Assembly: GCA_964436005.1 (NCBI GenBank)
Contig: CAYTBK010000006.1
Span: 5,391-69,390 of the forward strand
Reading direction: 5' to 3'
Length of the DNA: 64,000 nucleotides
Source of the DNA: JAGNHB01 sp964436005
GTDB lineage: Bacteria > Acidobacteriota > JAAYUB01
Position 1 is the first letter of the stretch; every line of letters starts with the position of its first letter. This document shows positions 25,120 through 33,614 of this stretch, piece after piece. The notes beneath the pieces were generated by a model. That model made no database searches, was not told the origin of the DNA, and was given only the letters and a program-made list of their open reading frames with translations. Made by a program: the position numbers and the translations under genes.

Positions 25120-26849
25120 AGCCGCACCGGGTCCGGATGACCGGCCTTGGATGGCTGGTTCTGATGCTCCTGGTGGTGTGGGGTCAGGCTCAGCCGCCCG
25201 CCGTTTCGACGGCGATGGCCTCTGCCCCGACCTCCGATGCCCCGACAGCGGCTGCCCCGGCCCCGGCGCTGTCGGTGCTCCGGGCCCTCCCGGGGAAAGA
25301 CGAACCGGCCGCCGTGGTGGTGGCCAACCGGACCGTGGCGGTACTTCGGGCGGAGTGGAACGGCTATTCGCCCGCAAGTCGCGCCAACAGCGCCATGGAC
25401 CGCATCCGGCAGGTGGTCGAACTGAACATCACCGGACCCGTACGGGCCGAAAGGATCGGGGAAAGTTACCGGATTCTCATCAAGGACCGGCCCGTATTCC
25501 ACATCTACGACGCAGACGTCGACCTTCTCGCGGAGGAGACCACCGCGCAGGTCGGTGCAGAAACCGTGCGCAAACTCCAGGAAGCCCTGACGGCCATTCA
25601 GGAGCAACGCCGGCCCGCCGTCATCCTCCAGGGAGTGCTTTGGGCCCTCCTGTCCACCGTGATCCTGGGGATCCTGGTCTGGTTGTGCCTGCGGATCCAC
25701 CACCGACTGAGGTCCAGCCTCGGGCAACTCGCCCAAGGACGGTTGAAGGACCTGGACGCGGAAACGGTCCGGATGCTGACCCGCCCGTTCCGGATGATTC
25801 TGAAAGGGGTCACCCGGTTGGCCCTTGTCTTCGCCGTCGTCTTCCTGGTTTACGTGTGGATAACCTCCATTCTGAGCCACTTCCCGCTGACCCGACCCTG
25901 GGGGGACGGCCTGCGGCACAGTGCCCTGGGCGTGATCACAACTGTCGGCAGCGGCATCCTTTCTGCCCTGCCGGGGTTGGGTATTGTCGCGATCGCCCTG
26001 TTTATCGCCTGGGGCCTCTCGCGGGGCGTCCGGCTTTTCTTCGCCGTGGTGGAGCAGCGGCAGGTCTGCATCCCCTGGCTCAACCTTTATCCCGACACCG
26101 CAACGCCCATGCGGCGCCTTACCCTGATTGCCCTCTGGGGATTCACCGTGGTGCTCATCTACCCCTACCTGCCCGGGAGCGAGACGGAGGTTTTCAAAGC
26201 ACTGGGGATCTTTTTCGGCGTCGTCATTTCGTTGGGTTCATCGGGACTGGTCTCCCAGCTGATCAGTGGCTTCATCCTGATCTTCTCTCGCTTCTTCTCG
26301 GTGGGTGACTATGTTCGAGTCGGCGAGGTGGAGGGGACCGTGAAGTCCATCGGCGCGGTGTCCACCAAGGTCCACACCATCCGGCGAGAGGAGGTCAACA
26401 TCCCCAACAACGTGCTGTTGAACGGCACGTCCCTGAACTTCTCCCGGCTGGCCGGTGACCATGGGGTCGCCGTGCACTCCAGCGTCACCATCGGCTACGA
26501 CACCCCCTGGCGACAGATCCACGCCATGCTGCGGACGGCGGCCGACCGCACAGCCGGGCTGAAGAAGGAGCCGGCCCCTTTCGTCATCCAGACCGCCCTG
26601 GGGGATTTCTACGTGGAATACCAGGTGAACGCCTACCTGGAGGAGGCCGACCAGCGCGTCTTCGTCCTGGCGGAGTTGCACGCCAACATCCAGGACGCGT
26701 TCAACGAGAACGGCGTCCAGATCATGTCGCCCCACTATCGAACCGACCCCCCCGTCCCCAAGGTCGTTCCCAAGTCGGACTGGCACATCCCGCCGGCTCC
26801 TCCCGCGGGGGAGGAGCGGCATCCCAGGCTGTTGAAGGATTCGCTGTGA
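25116..26849 (+). CDS. Mechanosensitive ion channel (MscS family)
   Basis: A 577-aa protein with a signal peptide, a periplasmic stretch of ~160 residues, then about five membrane helices. The MscS core is clear: GIFFGVVISLGSSGLVSQLISGFILIFSRFFSVGDYVRVGEVEGTVKSIG (read in pieces), whose Gly/Ala-rich pore helix is followed by the beta domain with VNIPNNVLLNGTSLNFSR. The C-terminal soluble domain ends with HYRTDPPVP. It should open under membrane tension to release osmolytes. Larger than MscS (286 aa) because of the N-terminal region. Confidence 0.93.
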   Translation: MKPHRVRMTGLGWLVLMLLVVWGQAQPPAVSTAMASAPTSDAPTAAAPAPALSVLRALPGKDEPAAVVVANRTVAVLRAEWNGYSPASRANSAMDRIRQVVELNITGPVRAERIGESYRILIKDRPVFHIYDADVDLLAEETTAQVGAETVRKLQEALTAIQEQRRPAVILQGVLWALLSTVILGILVWLCLRIHHRLRSSLGQLAQGRLKDLDAETVRMLTRPFRMILKGVTRLALVFAVVFLVYVWITSILSHFPLTRPWGDGLRHSALGVITTVGSGILSALPGLGIVAIALFIAWGLSRGVRLFFAVVEQRQVCIPWLNLYPDTATPMRRLTLIALWGFTVVLIYPYLPGSETEVFKALGIFFGVVISLGSSGLVSQLISGFILIFSRFFSVGDYVRVGEVEGTVKSIGAVSTKVHTIRREEVNIPNNVLLNGTSLNFSRLAGDHGVAVHSSVTIGYDTPWRQIHAMLRTAADRTAGLKKEPAPFVIQTALGDFYVEYQVNAYLEEADQRVFVLAELHANIQDAFNENGVQIMSPHYRTDPPVPKVVPKSDWHIPPAPPAGEERHPRLLKDSL

Positions 26850-26980
26850 CAAAACTTCCAGAAAGAGATGATGTTGGAATTTACATATCGACGACCGCCG
26901 CAGCGACCGAGGAAGAAACACCGCCGGCATGGCGGGGGTACGGAAGCCCAGCTGGCGCGGCCTTTCCCGGGCGCTCTGCC

Positions 26981-27886
26981 GTGAACCCCGTCATCCGCGT
27001 TTTCGCAGCGGCCGTCCTGTTTCTGGTCGCTGTGGCGGCCGCGGGGGCCCAGGAGTTGGAACCGCGCGCCTACCTGACCCTCCCCACGGGGATGAACATC
27101 TTCACCTGCGGCTACACCTGGTCCCGCGGCGGCGTGCTGTCGGACCCCAACCTGCCCCTGCAGGACGTCCAGGCGGACGTGCACTCCCTGGTCCTCGGGT
27201 ACATGCGCTCCTTCTCCCTCGCCGGCCGCTCGGCGAGCGTAAGCCTCGTCGTCCCCTGCGTCTTCGGGTCCGCCGAGGGCCTGGTCTCGGGCGAGTTCGC
27301 CAAAACCCGGCGCGACGGCCTGGCGGACCCGCGGGTCCGTTTCGCCGTGAACCTCCTGGGGGGGCCGGCGCTGCCGCCGAAGGAGTTTCGGAACTACCGG
27401 CAGAAAACCAACCTGGGGGTCAGCCTGACGGTCTCGGCGCCGTTGGGGCAGTACAACCCGGCCCTGCTCATCAACCTCGGGGCCAACCGCTGGGCCTTCA
27501 AGCCGGAAGTGGGCGTTTCCCACGCCCGGGGCAAGTGGCTGCTGGAAGGGTACGTCGGGGTCTGGCTGTTCACCGCCAACCACGACTTCTTCGGGGGAAA
27601 AGTGCGGGAACAGCGCCCGGTCACCAACATCCAGGGCCACATCGGATACGCGTTCCGGAAGGGGTGGATGGCGATGCTCAACGCCAATTACTACATCGGC
27701 GGCCAGATCGTCGTCGATGGCGTCCGTCAGACGGACCTGCAGAGCAACTCGCGCATCGGGGGCACGCTGTTCATCCCGCTGGCCCCGGCGCACGCGCTGA
27801 AGATCAGCGTGGCCAGCGGCGCCTACACCGCGGTGGGGTCGGATTTCACGACCCTGACCGTGACGTACCAGTACCGGTGGTTCTGA
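26981..27886 (+). CDS. MetA-type (phenol degradation pathway) outer-membrane porin-like protein
   Basis: About 301 aa from the GTG at 26981 (VNPVIRVFAAAVLFLVAVAAAGAQ, a proper signal peptide). The ORF is open to a GTG at 26846 that overlaps the mscS stop and has GAAGGA in front; that would add 45 hydrophilic residues before the signal, which I think unlikely. The mature part resembles the MetA/COG4313 family: LPTGMNIFTCGYTWS, VSLTVSAPLGQYNP, LINLGANRWAFKPEVG, ending in YQYRWF (aromatic end of a barrel). The family is linked to hydrophobic compound uptake. A paralogue is at 32237. Confidence 0.8.
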   Translation: MNPVIRVFAAAVLFLVAVAAAGAQELEPRAYLTLPTGMNIFTCGYTWSRGGVLSDPNLPLQDVQADVHSLVLGYMRSFSLAGRSASVSLVVPCVFGSAEGLVSGEFAKTRRDGLADPRVRFAVNLLGGPALPPKEFRNYRQKTNLGVSLTVSAPLGQYNPALLINLGANRWAFKPEVGVSHARGKWLLEGYVGVWLFTANHDFFGGKVREQRPVTNIQGHIGYAFRKGWMAMLNANYYIGGQIVVDGVRQTDLQSNSRIGGTLFIPLAPAHALKISVASGAYTAVGSDFTTLTVTYQYRWF

Positions 27887-27938
27887 GACGGAGCGGAAAC
27901 CGCGAACCGCAGGTGAAGCACGAGAAGCGGAGGACAAG

Positions 27939-30677
27939 ATGGAAGACACAATCAACGCGGAAAAAATCCGGTTGGAGGAAGCGAGGGAAGGCAGGCTGCC
28001 CTGGAAGAAGTGGGGGCCCTACCTGAGCGAGCGCCAATGGGGGACCGTCCGGGAGGACTTCAGCGAGGACGGCGACGCCTGGAACGACTTCACCCACGAC
28101 CACGCCCGCTCCCGGGCCTACCGCTGGGGCGAGGACGGCCTGGCCGGGATCTCCGACGACCGGCAGGGACTCTGCTTCGCCCTGGCGCTGTGGAACGGCC
28201 GGGACCCCATCCTCAAGGAGCGCCTCTTCGGACTCACCAACAGCGAGGGGAACCACGGCGAGGACGTGAAGGAGTACTACTTCTACCTGGACAGCACCCC
28301 GACCCACTCCTACATGAAGTTCCTGTACAAGTACCCCCAAACGGCCTACCCCTATGAAGACCTGTTGGAAACCAACCGGCGTCGAACCCGCGATCAATTC
28401 GAGTACGAGCTGCTGGACACGGGGGTCTTCGACGAGGACCGCTATTTCGACGTCTTCGTGGAGTACGCCAAGGCGGGACCGGAGGATCTCCTGGCGAAGG
28501 TCACGGTCGTCAACCGGGGACCGGAGGCGGCCGATCTGCACGTGCTGCCGACGCTCTGGTTCCGAAACGACTGGGCGGCGTGGATCGCCGAACCGGCCGG
28601 CAAGCCGCTGCTCCGACAGGTGAAGGGGCCCGGCGGTACCGGGGCCTTGGAAGCGTTCCACCCGATCCTGGGCGCTTTCGACTTCTACTGCGAGGGCGAC
28701 GTCCCGCTGCTGTTCACCGAAAACGAGACCAACACCGGTCGACTTTTTCCCGACCGACCGGTCACCGGGCAGTTCTTCAAGGACGGTATCAACGATGCCG
28801 TGGTGCACGGTCGGGCCGGGGCGGTGAACCCGGCGAAAAACGGGACCAAGGCTTCGGCGCATTGCCGGCTGAGGGTGGGGCCCGGAGAGGCCGCGACGGT
28901 GCGGGTGCGCCTCGTCGGGCGGTCTGACGCCGTCGGGATCGAGAAAGCCGCCCCCTTCGGACCGGGGTTCGAGACGGTATTGGCCGCCCGACTGGCGGAG
29001 GCGGACGCCTTCTACCGCTCCGTGACGCCGCCCTCCGTCTCCCCCGATGCGGCCGACGTCATGCGCCAGGCCCTGGCGGGCATGCTCTGGTCCAAGCAAT
29101 ACTACCTTTTCGAGGCCACCGCCTGGCTGCGGGAGCACCGTGCCCACCCGCTGCTTTCCGGAAGCCGGCAGTTCCGGAACAGCGAGTGGTTCCACATGGT
29201 CAACGACGATGTCATCTCCATGCCCGACAAATGGGAGTATCCCTGGTACGCGGCCTGGGACCTCGCCTTCCACACCCTCCCCCTCTCCGTCGTGGACCCC
29301 GATTTCGCCAAGGAGCAGATGAAGCTGATGCTCCGCAACGTGTACCTGCACCCCAGCGGACAGCTCCCCGCCTACGAGTGGAACTTCAGCGACGTCAACC
29401 CGCCGGTTCACGCCTGGGCGACCCTGTTCCTGCACCGGACCGGACAGGCCCAGCGAGGCGAGGCGGACCTCGAGTTCCTCCAGGCGGCCTTCAGCAAGCT
29501 TCTGCTGAACTTCACCTGGTGGGTGAACCGCAAGGACCGCTTTGGCAAGAACGTCTTCGAGGGCGGTTTCCTCGGGCTGGACAACATCGGCGTCTTCGAC
29601 CGAAGCGCCCCGCTGCCCACCGGCGGTTACCTGGAGCAGGCGGACGGAACGGCCTGGATGGCCCTTTTCACCCAGAACATGCTGGAAATGGCCGGCGAGT
29701 TGACCGCCGTGGACAACGTCTACAAGGACCTGGTGTTGAAGTTCGTCGAGCATTTCCTCTACATCGCCGCGGCCATGAATAAGCCTGGGCCGGAAGGCAT
29801 GTGGGACGAGGAGGACGGGTTCTACTACGACCTGTTGCGGACCCCCGACGGCGGCGCCACGCGGCTCAAAGTGCGCTCCATGGTGGGACTCCTCCCCCTG
29901 GCCGCCACGACGGTGATCGAGAAATGGCAGCGGGACCTCGTCCCGGAGACGGTGGCGGCCATCCTGGCCCGGGTGAAGCAGATGCCGGGTCTCCTGGATT
30001 CCATACACCCCACGGGGCCGGGTCATCAGGGGGTGGCCGAGCGGGGGATCTTCGCCCTGGTCACTCCGGAGCGGCTCCGGCGGATCCTCGAAAAAATGCT
30101 GGACGAAAACGAGTTCTTCGGCCCCTACGGCATCCGTTCCCTCTCCCGGTACCATGAGCTCCACCCCTACGTCTTTCCGGTGAACGGACAGGAGTACCGG
30201 GTGGACTACCTGCCGGCCGAGTCCAACACCGGCATGTTCGGCGGCAACTCCAACTGGCGAGGACCCGTCTGGATGCCCGTCAACGCCATACTCATCCGCG
30301 CGCTCCTGCAGTTCTACCTGTACTACGGGGACGCATTCCAGGTCGAGTGCCCAACCGGTTCGGGCCGCCGGATGAACCTCTTCGAGGTGGCACGGGAAAT
30401 CGCGGACCGCCTGACCCGGATTTTCCTGCGGGACGGGTGCGGCCGCCGGCCTGTGTACGGCGGTACGGAAAAGTTCCACAGCGATCCCTGCTGGCGCGAC
30501 CACATCCTCTTTTTCGAGTACTTCCACGGCGACAACGGCGCTGGCCTGGGCGCCTCGCACCAGACGGGCTGGACCGGCCTGGTGGCCAAATTGATCCAGT
30601 TGTTCGGGCTGCTCGACCCCGAGAAAATCCTGGCGGCCGGCGAACGGGGCGGTTCCGGCAAGGGAAAGCGACCGTGA
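27939..30677 (+). CDS. GH63-family (MGH1/YgjK-like) glucosidase
   Basis: A 912-aa protein, no signal peptide. The N-terminal half has the beta-sandwich/linker (RLFGLTNSEGNHGEDVKEYYFYLDSTP). The (alpha/alpha)6 barrel of clan GH-G follows, with WYAAWDLAFHTLPLSVVDPDFAKEQ, YEWNFSDVNPPVHAWA, ESNTGMFGGNSNWRGPVW and a C-terminal YFHGDNGAGLGASHQTGWTGLVA. These match large GH63 glucosidases (eukaryotic processing glucosidase I relatives), common in bacteria as putative alpha-glucosidases. Cytoplasmic; may process trehalose-like or glycogen oligomers during stress. 52 bases follow the MetA-like gene. Confidence 0.9.
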   Translation: MEDTINAEKIRLEEAREGRLPWKKWGPYLSERQWGTVREDFSEDGDAWNDFTHDHARSRAYRWGEDGLAGISDDRQGLCFALALWNGRDPILKERLFGLTNSEGNHGEDVKEYYFYLDSTPTHSYMKFLYKYPQTAYPYEDLLETNRRRTRDQFEYELLDTGVFDEDRYFDVFVEYAKAGPEDLLAKVTVVNRGPEAADLHVLPTLWFRNDWAAWIAEPAGKPLLRQVKGPGGTGALEAFHPILGAFDFYCEGDVPLLFTENETNTGRLFPDRPVTGQFFKDGINDAVVHGRAGAVNPAKNGTKASAHCRLRVGPGEAATVRVRLVGRSDAVGIEKAAPFGPGFETVLAARLAEADAFYRSVTPPSVSPDAADVMRQALAGMLWSKQYYLFEATAWLREHRAHPLLSGSRQFRNSEWFHMVNDDVISMPDKWEYPWYAAWDLAFHTLPLSVVDPDFAKEQMKLMLRNVYLHPSGQLPAYEWNFSDVNPPVHAWATLFLHRTGQAQRGEADLEFLQAAFSKLLLNFTWWVNRKDRFGKNVFEGGFLGLDNIGVFDRSAPLPTGGYLEQADGTAWMALFTQNMLEMAGELTAVDNVYKDLVLKFVEHFLYIAAAMNKPGPEGMWDEEDGFYYDLLRTPDGGATRLKVRSMVGLLPLAATTVIEKWQRDLVPETVAAILARVKQMPGLLDSIHPTGPGHQGVAERGIFALVTPERLRRILEKMLDENEFFGPYGIRSLSRYHELHPYVFPVNGQEYRVDYLPAESNTGMFGGNSNWRGPVWMPVNAILIRALLQFYLYYGDAFQVECPTGSGRRMNLFEVAREIADRLTRIFLRDGCGRRPVYGGTEKFHSDPCWRDHILFFEYFHGDNGAGLGASHQTGWTGLVAKLIQLFGLLDPEKILAAGERGGSGKGKRP

Positions 30678-30710
30678 ACATTACAAGATATAGAATTAAA
30701 AGGAGATCGG

Positions 30711-31652
30711 ATGATGAGTGAAAACAAGATCCGCAGATTCGGCGCAATCGGAACCCTTCTGGTTCTCCTGGGGGTGTTGGCCGGTACGGCCGTCCAGGCC
30801 GGGACCGTCAAGGTCGAGGGCCTGATCAAGCAACGCAGCGACAAGACCCTGACGATCCAGACGCCCGAGAATACGGAGGTGGTCGTATTGCTGACGAAGA
30901 AGACGCTGGTGGCCCAGAACCTGGGCGCCCTGAAGGTGCGCAAGAAGGCCATGCCGGTGTCCTGCCTCGTCACTGGATTGCCGGTCCAGGTGGAAGGGGT
31001 CTACGACGGCAAACAGCAGCTGGTGGCGAAATCGGTCCGGTTCAACGGAGACGACCTGGAGAGGGCCCAATCCATCCAGGCCGGCCTGCACGAAACCCAG
31101 GAACAAGCCCGCAAGAACCAGGAAGAGCTGGAGAAACAGAACGCGGAACTGAAGGCGCAGAACGAGGAATTGCAACGGCAGCAGGAGGAGTTGGCCGAAC
31201 AGCAGCGCAGGATCGAGGAGAACAAGGCCGCCATCGCCGCTACCGTCGCGCGCTTCGGCCAGTTGGCCGAATTCTACATCTGGGATGAAGTGACGGTCTA
31301 CTTCGGCAACAACAAGACCAACGTCGATCCTTCGTACGTTCCCCAACTGCTGGCCCTGGCGCAGAAGGCCAAGAACGTCAAGGGCTACCGGATCGCGGTG
31401 AAGGGGTTCGCCTCGCCGGTCGGCAACGCCGCCCGAAACCAGAAACTGAGCGAGCAGCGGGCCGAAAACGTCACGGCCCTCCTTCTCCAGCAGGGGGGAA
31501 TCCCGGCGGTCTGCCTGTTGGCGCCCGCTGCCATGGGCGAATGGCCGGAACGTGCGCCGGCCGCCAACGACAGGACTCCCGAAGGGCAGGCCAAGGCCCG
31601 CCGGGTGGTGGTCAGGGTTCTCCAGAACAAGGGCATCGCCGGGATCGAGTGA
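30711..31652 (+). CDS. OmpA-family protein with coiled coil
   Basis: A 313-aa protein after AAGGAG, with a signal peptide (LLVLLGVLAGTAVQAG). Residues ~30-110 form a small beta domain with repeated KTLTIQTPENTEVVVLLTKKT. About 120-175 is a Gln/Glu-rich coiled coil (ELKAQNEELQRQQEELAEQQ). The C-terminal part is an OmpA-like peptidoglycan-binding domain: VYFGNNKTNVDPSYVPQLLALA, IAVKGFASPVGNAARNQKLSEQRAENV and ARRVVVRV. It tethers envelope and wall. It closes the twelve-gene run. Confidence 0.9.
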   Translation: MMSENKIRRFGAIGTLLVLLGVLAGTAVQAGTVKVEGLIKQRSDKTLTIQTPENTEVVVLLTKKTLVAQNLGALKVRKKAMPVSCLVTGLPVQVEGVYDGKQQLVAKSVRFNGDDLERAQSIQAGLHETQEQARKNQEELEKQNAELKAQNEELQRQQEELAEQQRRIEENKAAIAATVARFGQLAEFYIWDEVTVYFGNNKTNVDPSYVPQLLALAQKAKNVKGYRIAVKGFASPVGNAARNQKLSEQRAENVTALLLQQGGIPAVCLLAPAAMGEWPERAPAANDRTPEGQAKARRVVVRVLQNKGIAGIE

Positions 31653-32236
31653 GCATGGGCGGAAGACCGGAGGCTGCCGTGCGGCCTGGACAGGCGGGCG
31701 CCTCCCGGTCTTGCCGCCGTTGTGAATGTTTGGTATGCATCATCCAGGAAGCGCTTGGAAAACGCCCGGTTTTCCCCTTGCCTTTCTTGGTGCCCACCGC
31801 GAGGGGAGCCGAACCAGCCGAATAGCAATTCGCAAGGAAAACACAATTTTTGTGGCTGGTGCCTACTCGCGGAACAAGACCTGCGCGGCTACTCCTTTGG
31901 CAAGTACCAGGATCGGCTGTTGATGGAAGCCCAGGTGGAATACCGGCGGGATGTCTGGTGGCGCCTGGGCCTGAAGGCTTTCGCCGGGGTGGGCGGGGTG
32001 GGGAAGAGGATCTCCGACCTGGATTCGCGGGGGGGCCTCTTCCGTTTGGCGGTGGGCGCCGGGTTGAAGCGTCGAGACAGGGTTCCCCTCGTCGCCCGCC
32101 GGCGAGACATGTCCTCCGGACGCAGCGCAGCGCCGGGGGGCGAGTCAGAGGCCCCGACGGCGCTGCGGAACGGTTGGGGGTGAAGCGGCCCACCCCCTTT
32201 TCCTTCGGATGAAGAAACCGGTGGTTCAGATCCCCC
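31653..32236. other. 584-base gap with a gene remnant
   Basis: No intact gene. The middle (31863-32072) codes in the + direction for the C-terminal end of an Omp85-type barrel, described separately. The rest is GC-rich with nothing recognised; a short AT-rich patch lies at 31810-31860. Confidence 0.65.
31863..32072 (+). pseudogene. Remnant of Omp85/BamA-like (surface antigen D15) barrel C-terminus
   Basis: In frame with a stop at 32183 the DNA encodes LRGYSFGKYQDRLLMEAQ, then VEYRRDVWWRLGLKAFAGVG, and LFRLAVGAGLK. This is the (V)RGY motif and strand pattern conserved in the last quarter of BamA/Omp85/surface-antigen barrels. Nothing of the N-terminal POTRA or the rest of the barrel is present, and the sequence after GAGLK departs from the family, so it lacks the last strands too. 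No start codon or ribosome site suits it. I conclude it is a degraded fragment. Confidence 0.65.
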
Positions 32237-33187
32237 TCAAAACACGAACGCCAGTTTTCCGAAGACGGAGTTTCCCTTCAGGCGGTTTTTCACGTTGAGT
32301 TCCGGAAGCCACTTGACTTCGGCAGCTATCAGCGCCTTTTTCGTGTGCTTGATGAAGGACAGGGCCGGCCCGACGCCGAAGGACCGCCCCTTGAAATCGC
32401 CCAGCTTGGCCCCGGAGCCGCTGTCGCCGGTGATCTGTTGATAGTAATAGATGTTCGCGCCGATTCCCCATATGGCGTGCGACTTGGTCATCCAGTGTTT
32501 CGCCACGGTCCCCTCGACATGCCATTGGGTTCCGGTTTTGTAGTCGGTCTCGTCGTTGGTGGTGTTGAAGTCGACCCCGGTGAAGAGGCTGACTTCCACC
32601 ATGTTCTGATGGCCCATGTAGCTCATGTAGAAGGTCGGTTCGAAGGTCCAGTAGTTCTTCCCCAGGTTGGCCAGGTTCGTCCTTTCGTATTTGCCTGTCG
32701 GTGCGTAGAAGCCCATGAGCGTGCCGATGTTGAAGTCCTTGACCTTCCATCCGATCGTGAAGGGGGCGAAGAACATGTCGCCCAGTCCGCTGGTGGTCTG
32801 GCTGCGGTGAACCAATCCGTTGGGGGTTTCCAGGTCGGCTTCCACGGTGAGGTGGGCAACGGGAAGGCTGGCGAGGGCGGCGCACTGGCCGCCAAGGACC
32901 TTGGGCTTGAAGGTGTACACCACGAGCATGCAGTCGGCGTACGCAGTTCCCTTGAGGTTCAGGCTCACGCTGCCGATGATCGGGATTTCTTTCCCGACGC
33001 CCGCCTCGCCCTTGTAGAAGGAAAAGATGTTTACGAGAGTGAAACCCGGCTTCAGGGGCAGGGCGTCGACGCAGTCCGACAACGCTCCCGGCATGTAATG
33101 CCCGCTCGCCGCTTCTTCGGCCAGGGTGGGGACGATCGCTGACGCGACCAGGATCAACAGAATGAGTGATAAGGCAAGTTTTTTCAT
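32237..33187 (-). CDS. MetA-type (COG4313) outer-membrane transport-family protein
   Basis: A 316-aa protein, start MKKLALSLILLILV behind a strong AGGAGG. Signal peptide ends near VPTLAEE. The mature part has the family marks: GHYMPGALSDCVDALPLKPGFTLVN (N-terminal YxPG), LGDMFFAPFTIGW, MGFYAPTGKY, LGKNYWTFEPTFYMSY and TGTQWHVEGTVAKHWM, and ends in FGKLAFVF (C-terminal aromatic). Related proteins sit in operons for phenol and toluene catabolism and probably let hydrophobic compounds through. It is divergent from the second ABM gene and has its own -24/-12 element at 33339. Confidence 0.87.
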   Translation of the reverse strand: MKKLALSLILLILVASAIVPTLAEEAASGHYMPGALSDCVDALPLKPGFTLVNIFSFYKGEAGVGKEIPIIGSVSLNLKGTAYADCMLVVYTFKPKVLGGQCAALASLPVAHLTVEADLETPNGLVHRSQTTSGLGDMFFAPFTIGWKVKDFNIGTLMGFYAPTGKYERTNLANLGKNYWTFEPTFYMSYMGHQNMVEVSLFTGVDFNTTNDETDYKTGTQWHVEGTVAKHWMTKSHAIWGIGANIYYYQQITGDSGSGAKLGDFKGRSFGVGPALSFIKHTKKALIAAEVKWLPELNVKNRLKGNSVFGKLAFVF

Positions 33188-33338
33188 CGGTCCTCCTGAA
33201 TATCTTTCCGAATGTCGTTCGTTTCGTTGCTGATCGCTCCCAGGGGCATCCTGTCGATGCCCAAGGGATCCGGGATGTCGGTTCAGACGGTTGCCGCCAC
33301 GATCCGGCCAGATGCCATGGACTGTCACGGAGGCTTTT

Positions 33339-33354
33339 TGCACGATCGATGCCA
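33339..33354 (-). promoter_or_regulatory. Sigma54 (-24/-12) element for the MetA-like gene
   Basis: Read on the minus strand: TGGCATCGATCGTGCA, with GG and GC 12 bases apart. It matches TGGCACCGGTCGTGCA (33587) at 14 of 16 positions and TGGCACAGGTCATGCA (15835) at 12 of 16. Transcription would begin near 33328, leaving a leader of about 140 bases before the ATG at 33187. Confidence 0.65.
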
Positions 33355-33586
33355 AATCCGGGCTTCCCAACCGAAAATTGCTATGTTGTGATCTGTGAAG
33401 TTGTTGGAGAATCAATTGCTCCAACGGTCACGACGGCCCGCCTCGATGGCGGTCGACATTTCGCCCGCGGGACGGCATTTCGTCTGATTCGGCGACCGAG
33501 GGCAACTCCTCCCTGGGGAAAAGTCCTTGTGTATCTGATTCCAAAGTAGAAAGATGCACGCGGTGGTGCCGCCTGCCGCGGGAGAA

Positions 33587-33602
33587 TGGCACCGGTCGTG
33601 CA
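33587..33602 (+). promoter_or_regulatory. Sigma54 (-24/-12) element for the second ABM gene
   Basis: TGGCACCGGTCGTGCA keeps the 12-base GG-to-GC distance. It differs from the 15835 element at only two positions, both in spacer bases. The predicted start, near 33613, is 2 bases before the ATG at 33615. No Shine-Dalgarno exists between them. Confidence 0.72.
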
Positions 33603-33614
33603 TCAATATTCGGT

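Larger units (their letters stand above)
33188..33614. other. Divergent regulatory spacer
   Basis: The 427-base space between the MetA-like gene and the second ABM gene contains two -24/-12 elements, reversed to one another (33339-33354, minus; 33587-33602, plus). A region around 33380-33420 is AT-richer. No additional gene is supported. Confidence 0.6.

Noticed and set aside
28010..30560. Long minus-strand frame opposite the GH63 gene
   Set aside because: Antisense shadow; the GH63 frame has conserved barrel motifs across its whole length.
31722..32183. 153-codon ORF as an intact gene
   Set aside because: Only residues 48-117 look like protein (Omp85 end); the start has no ribosome site and both ends are unlike any family.
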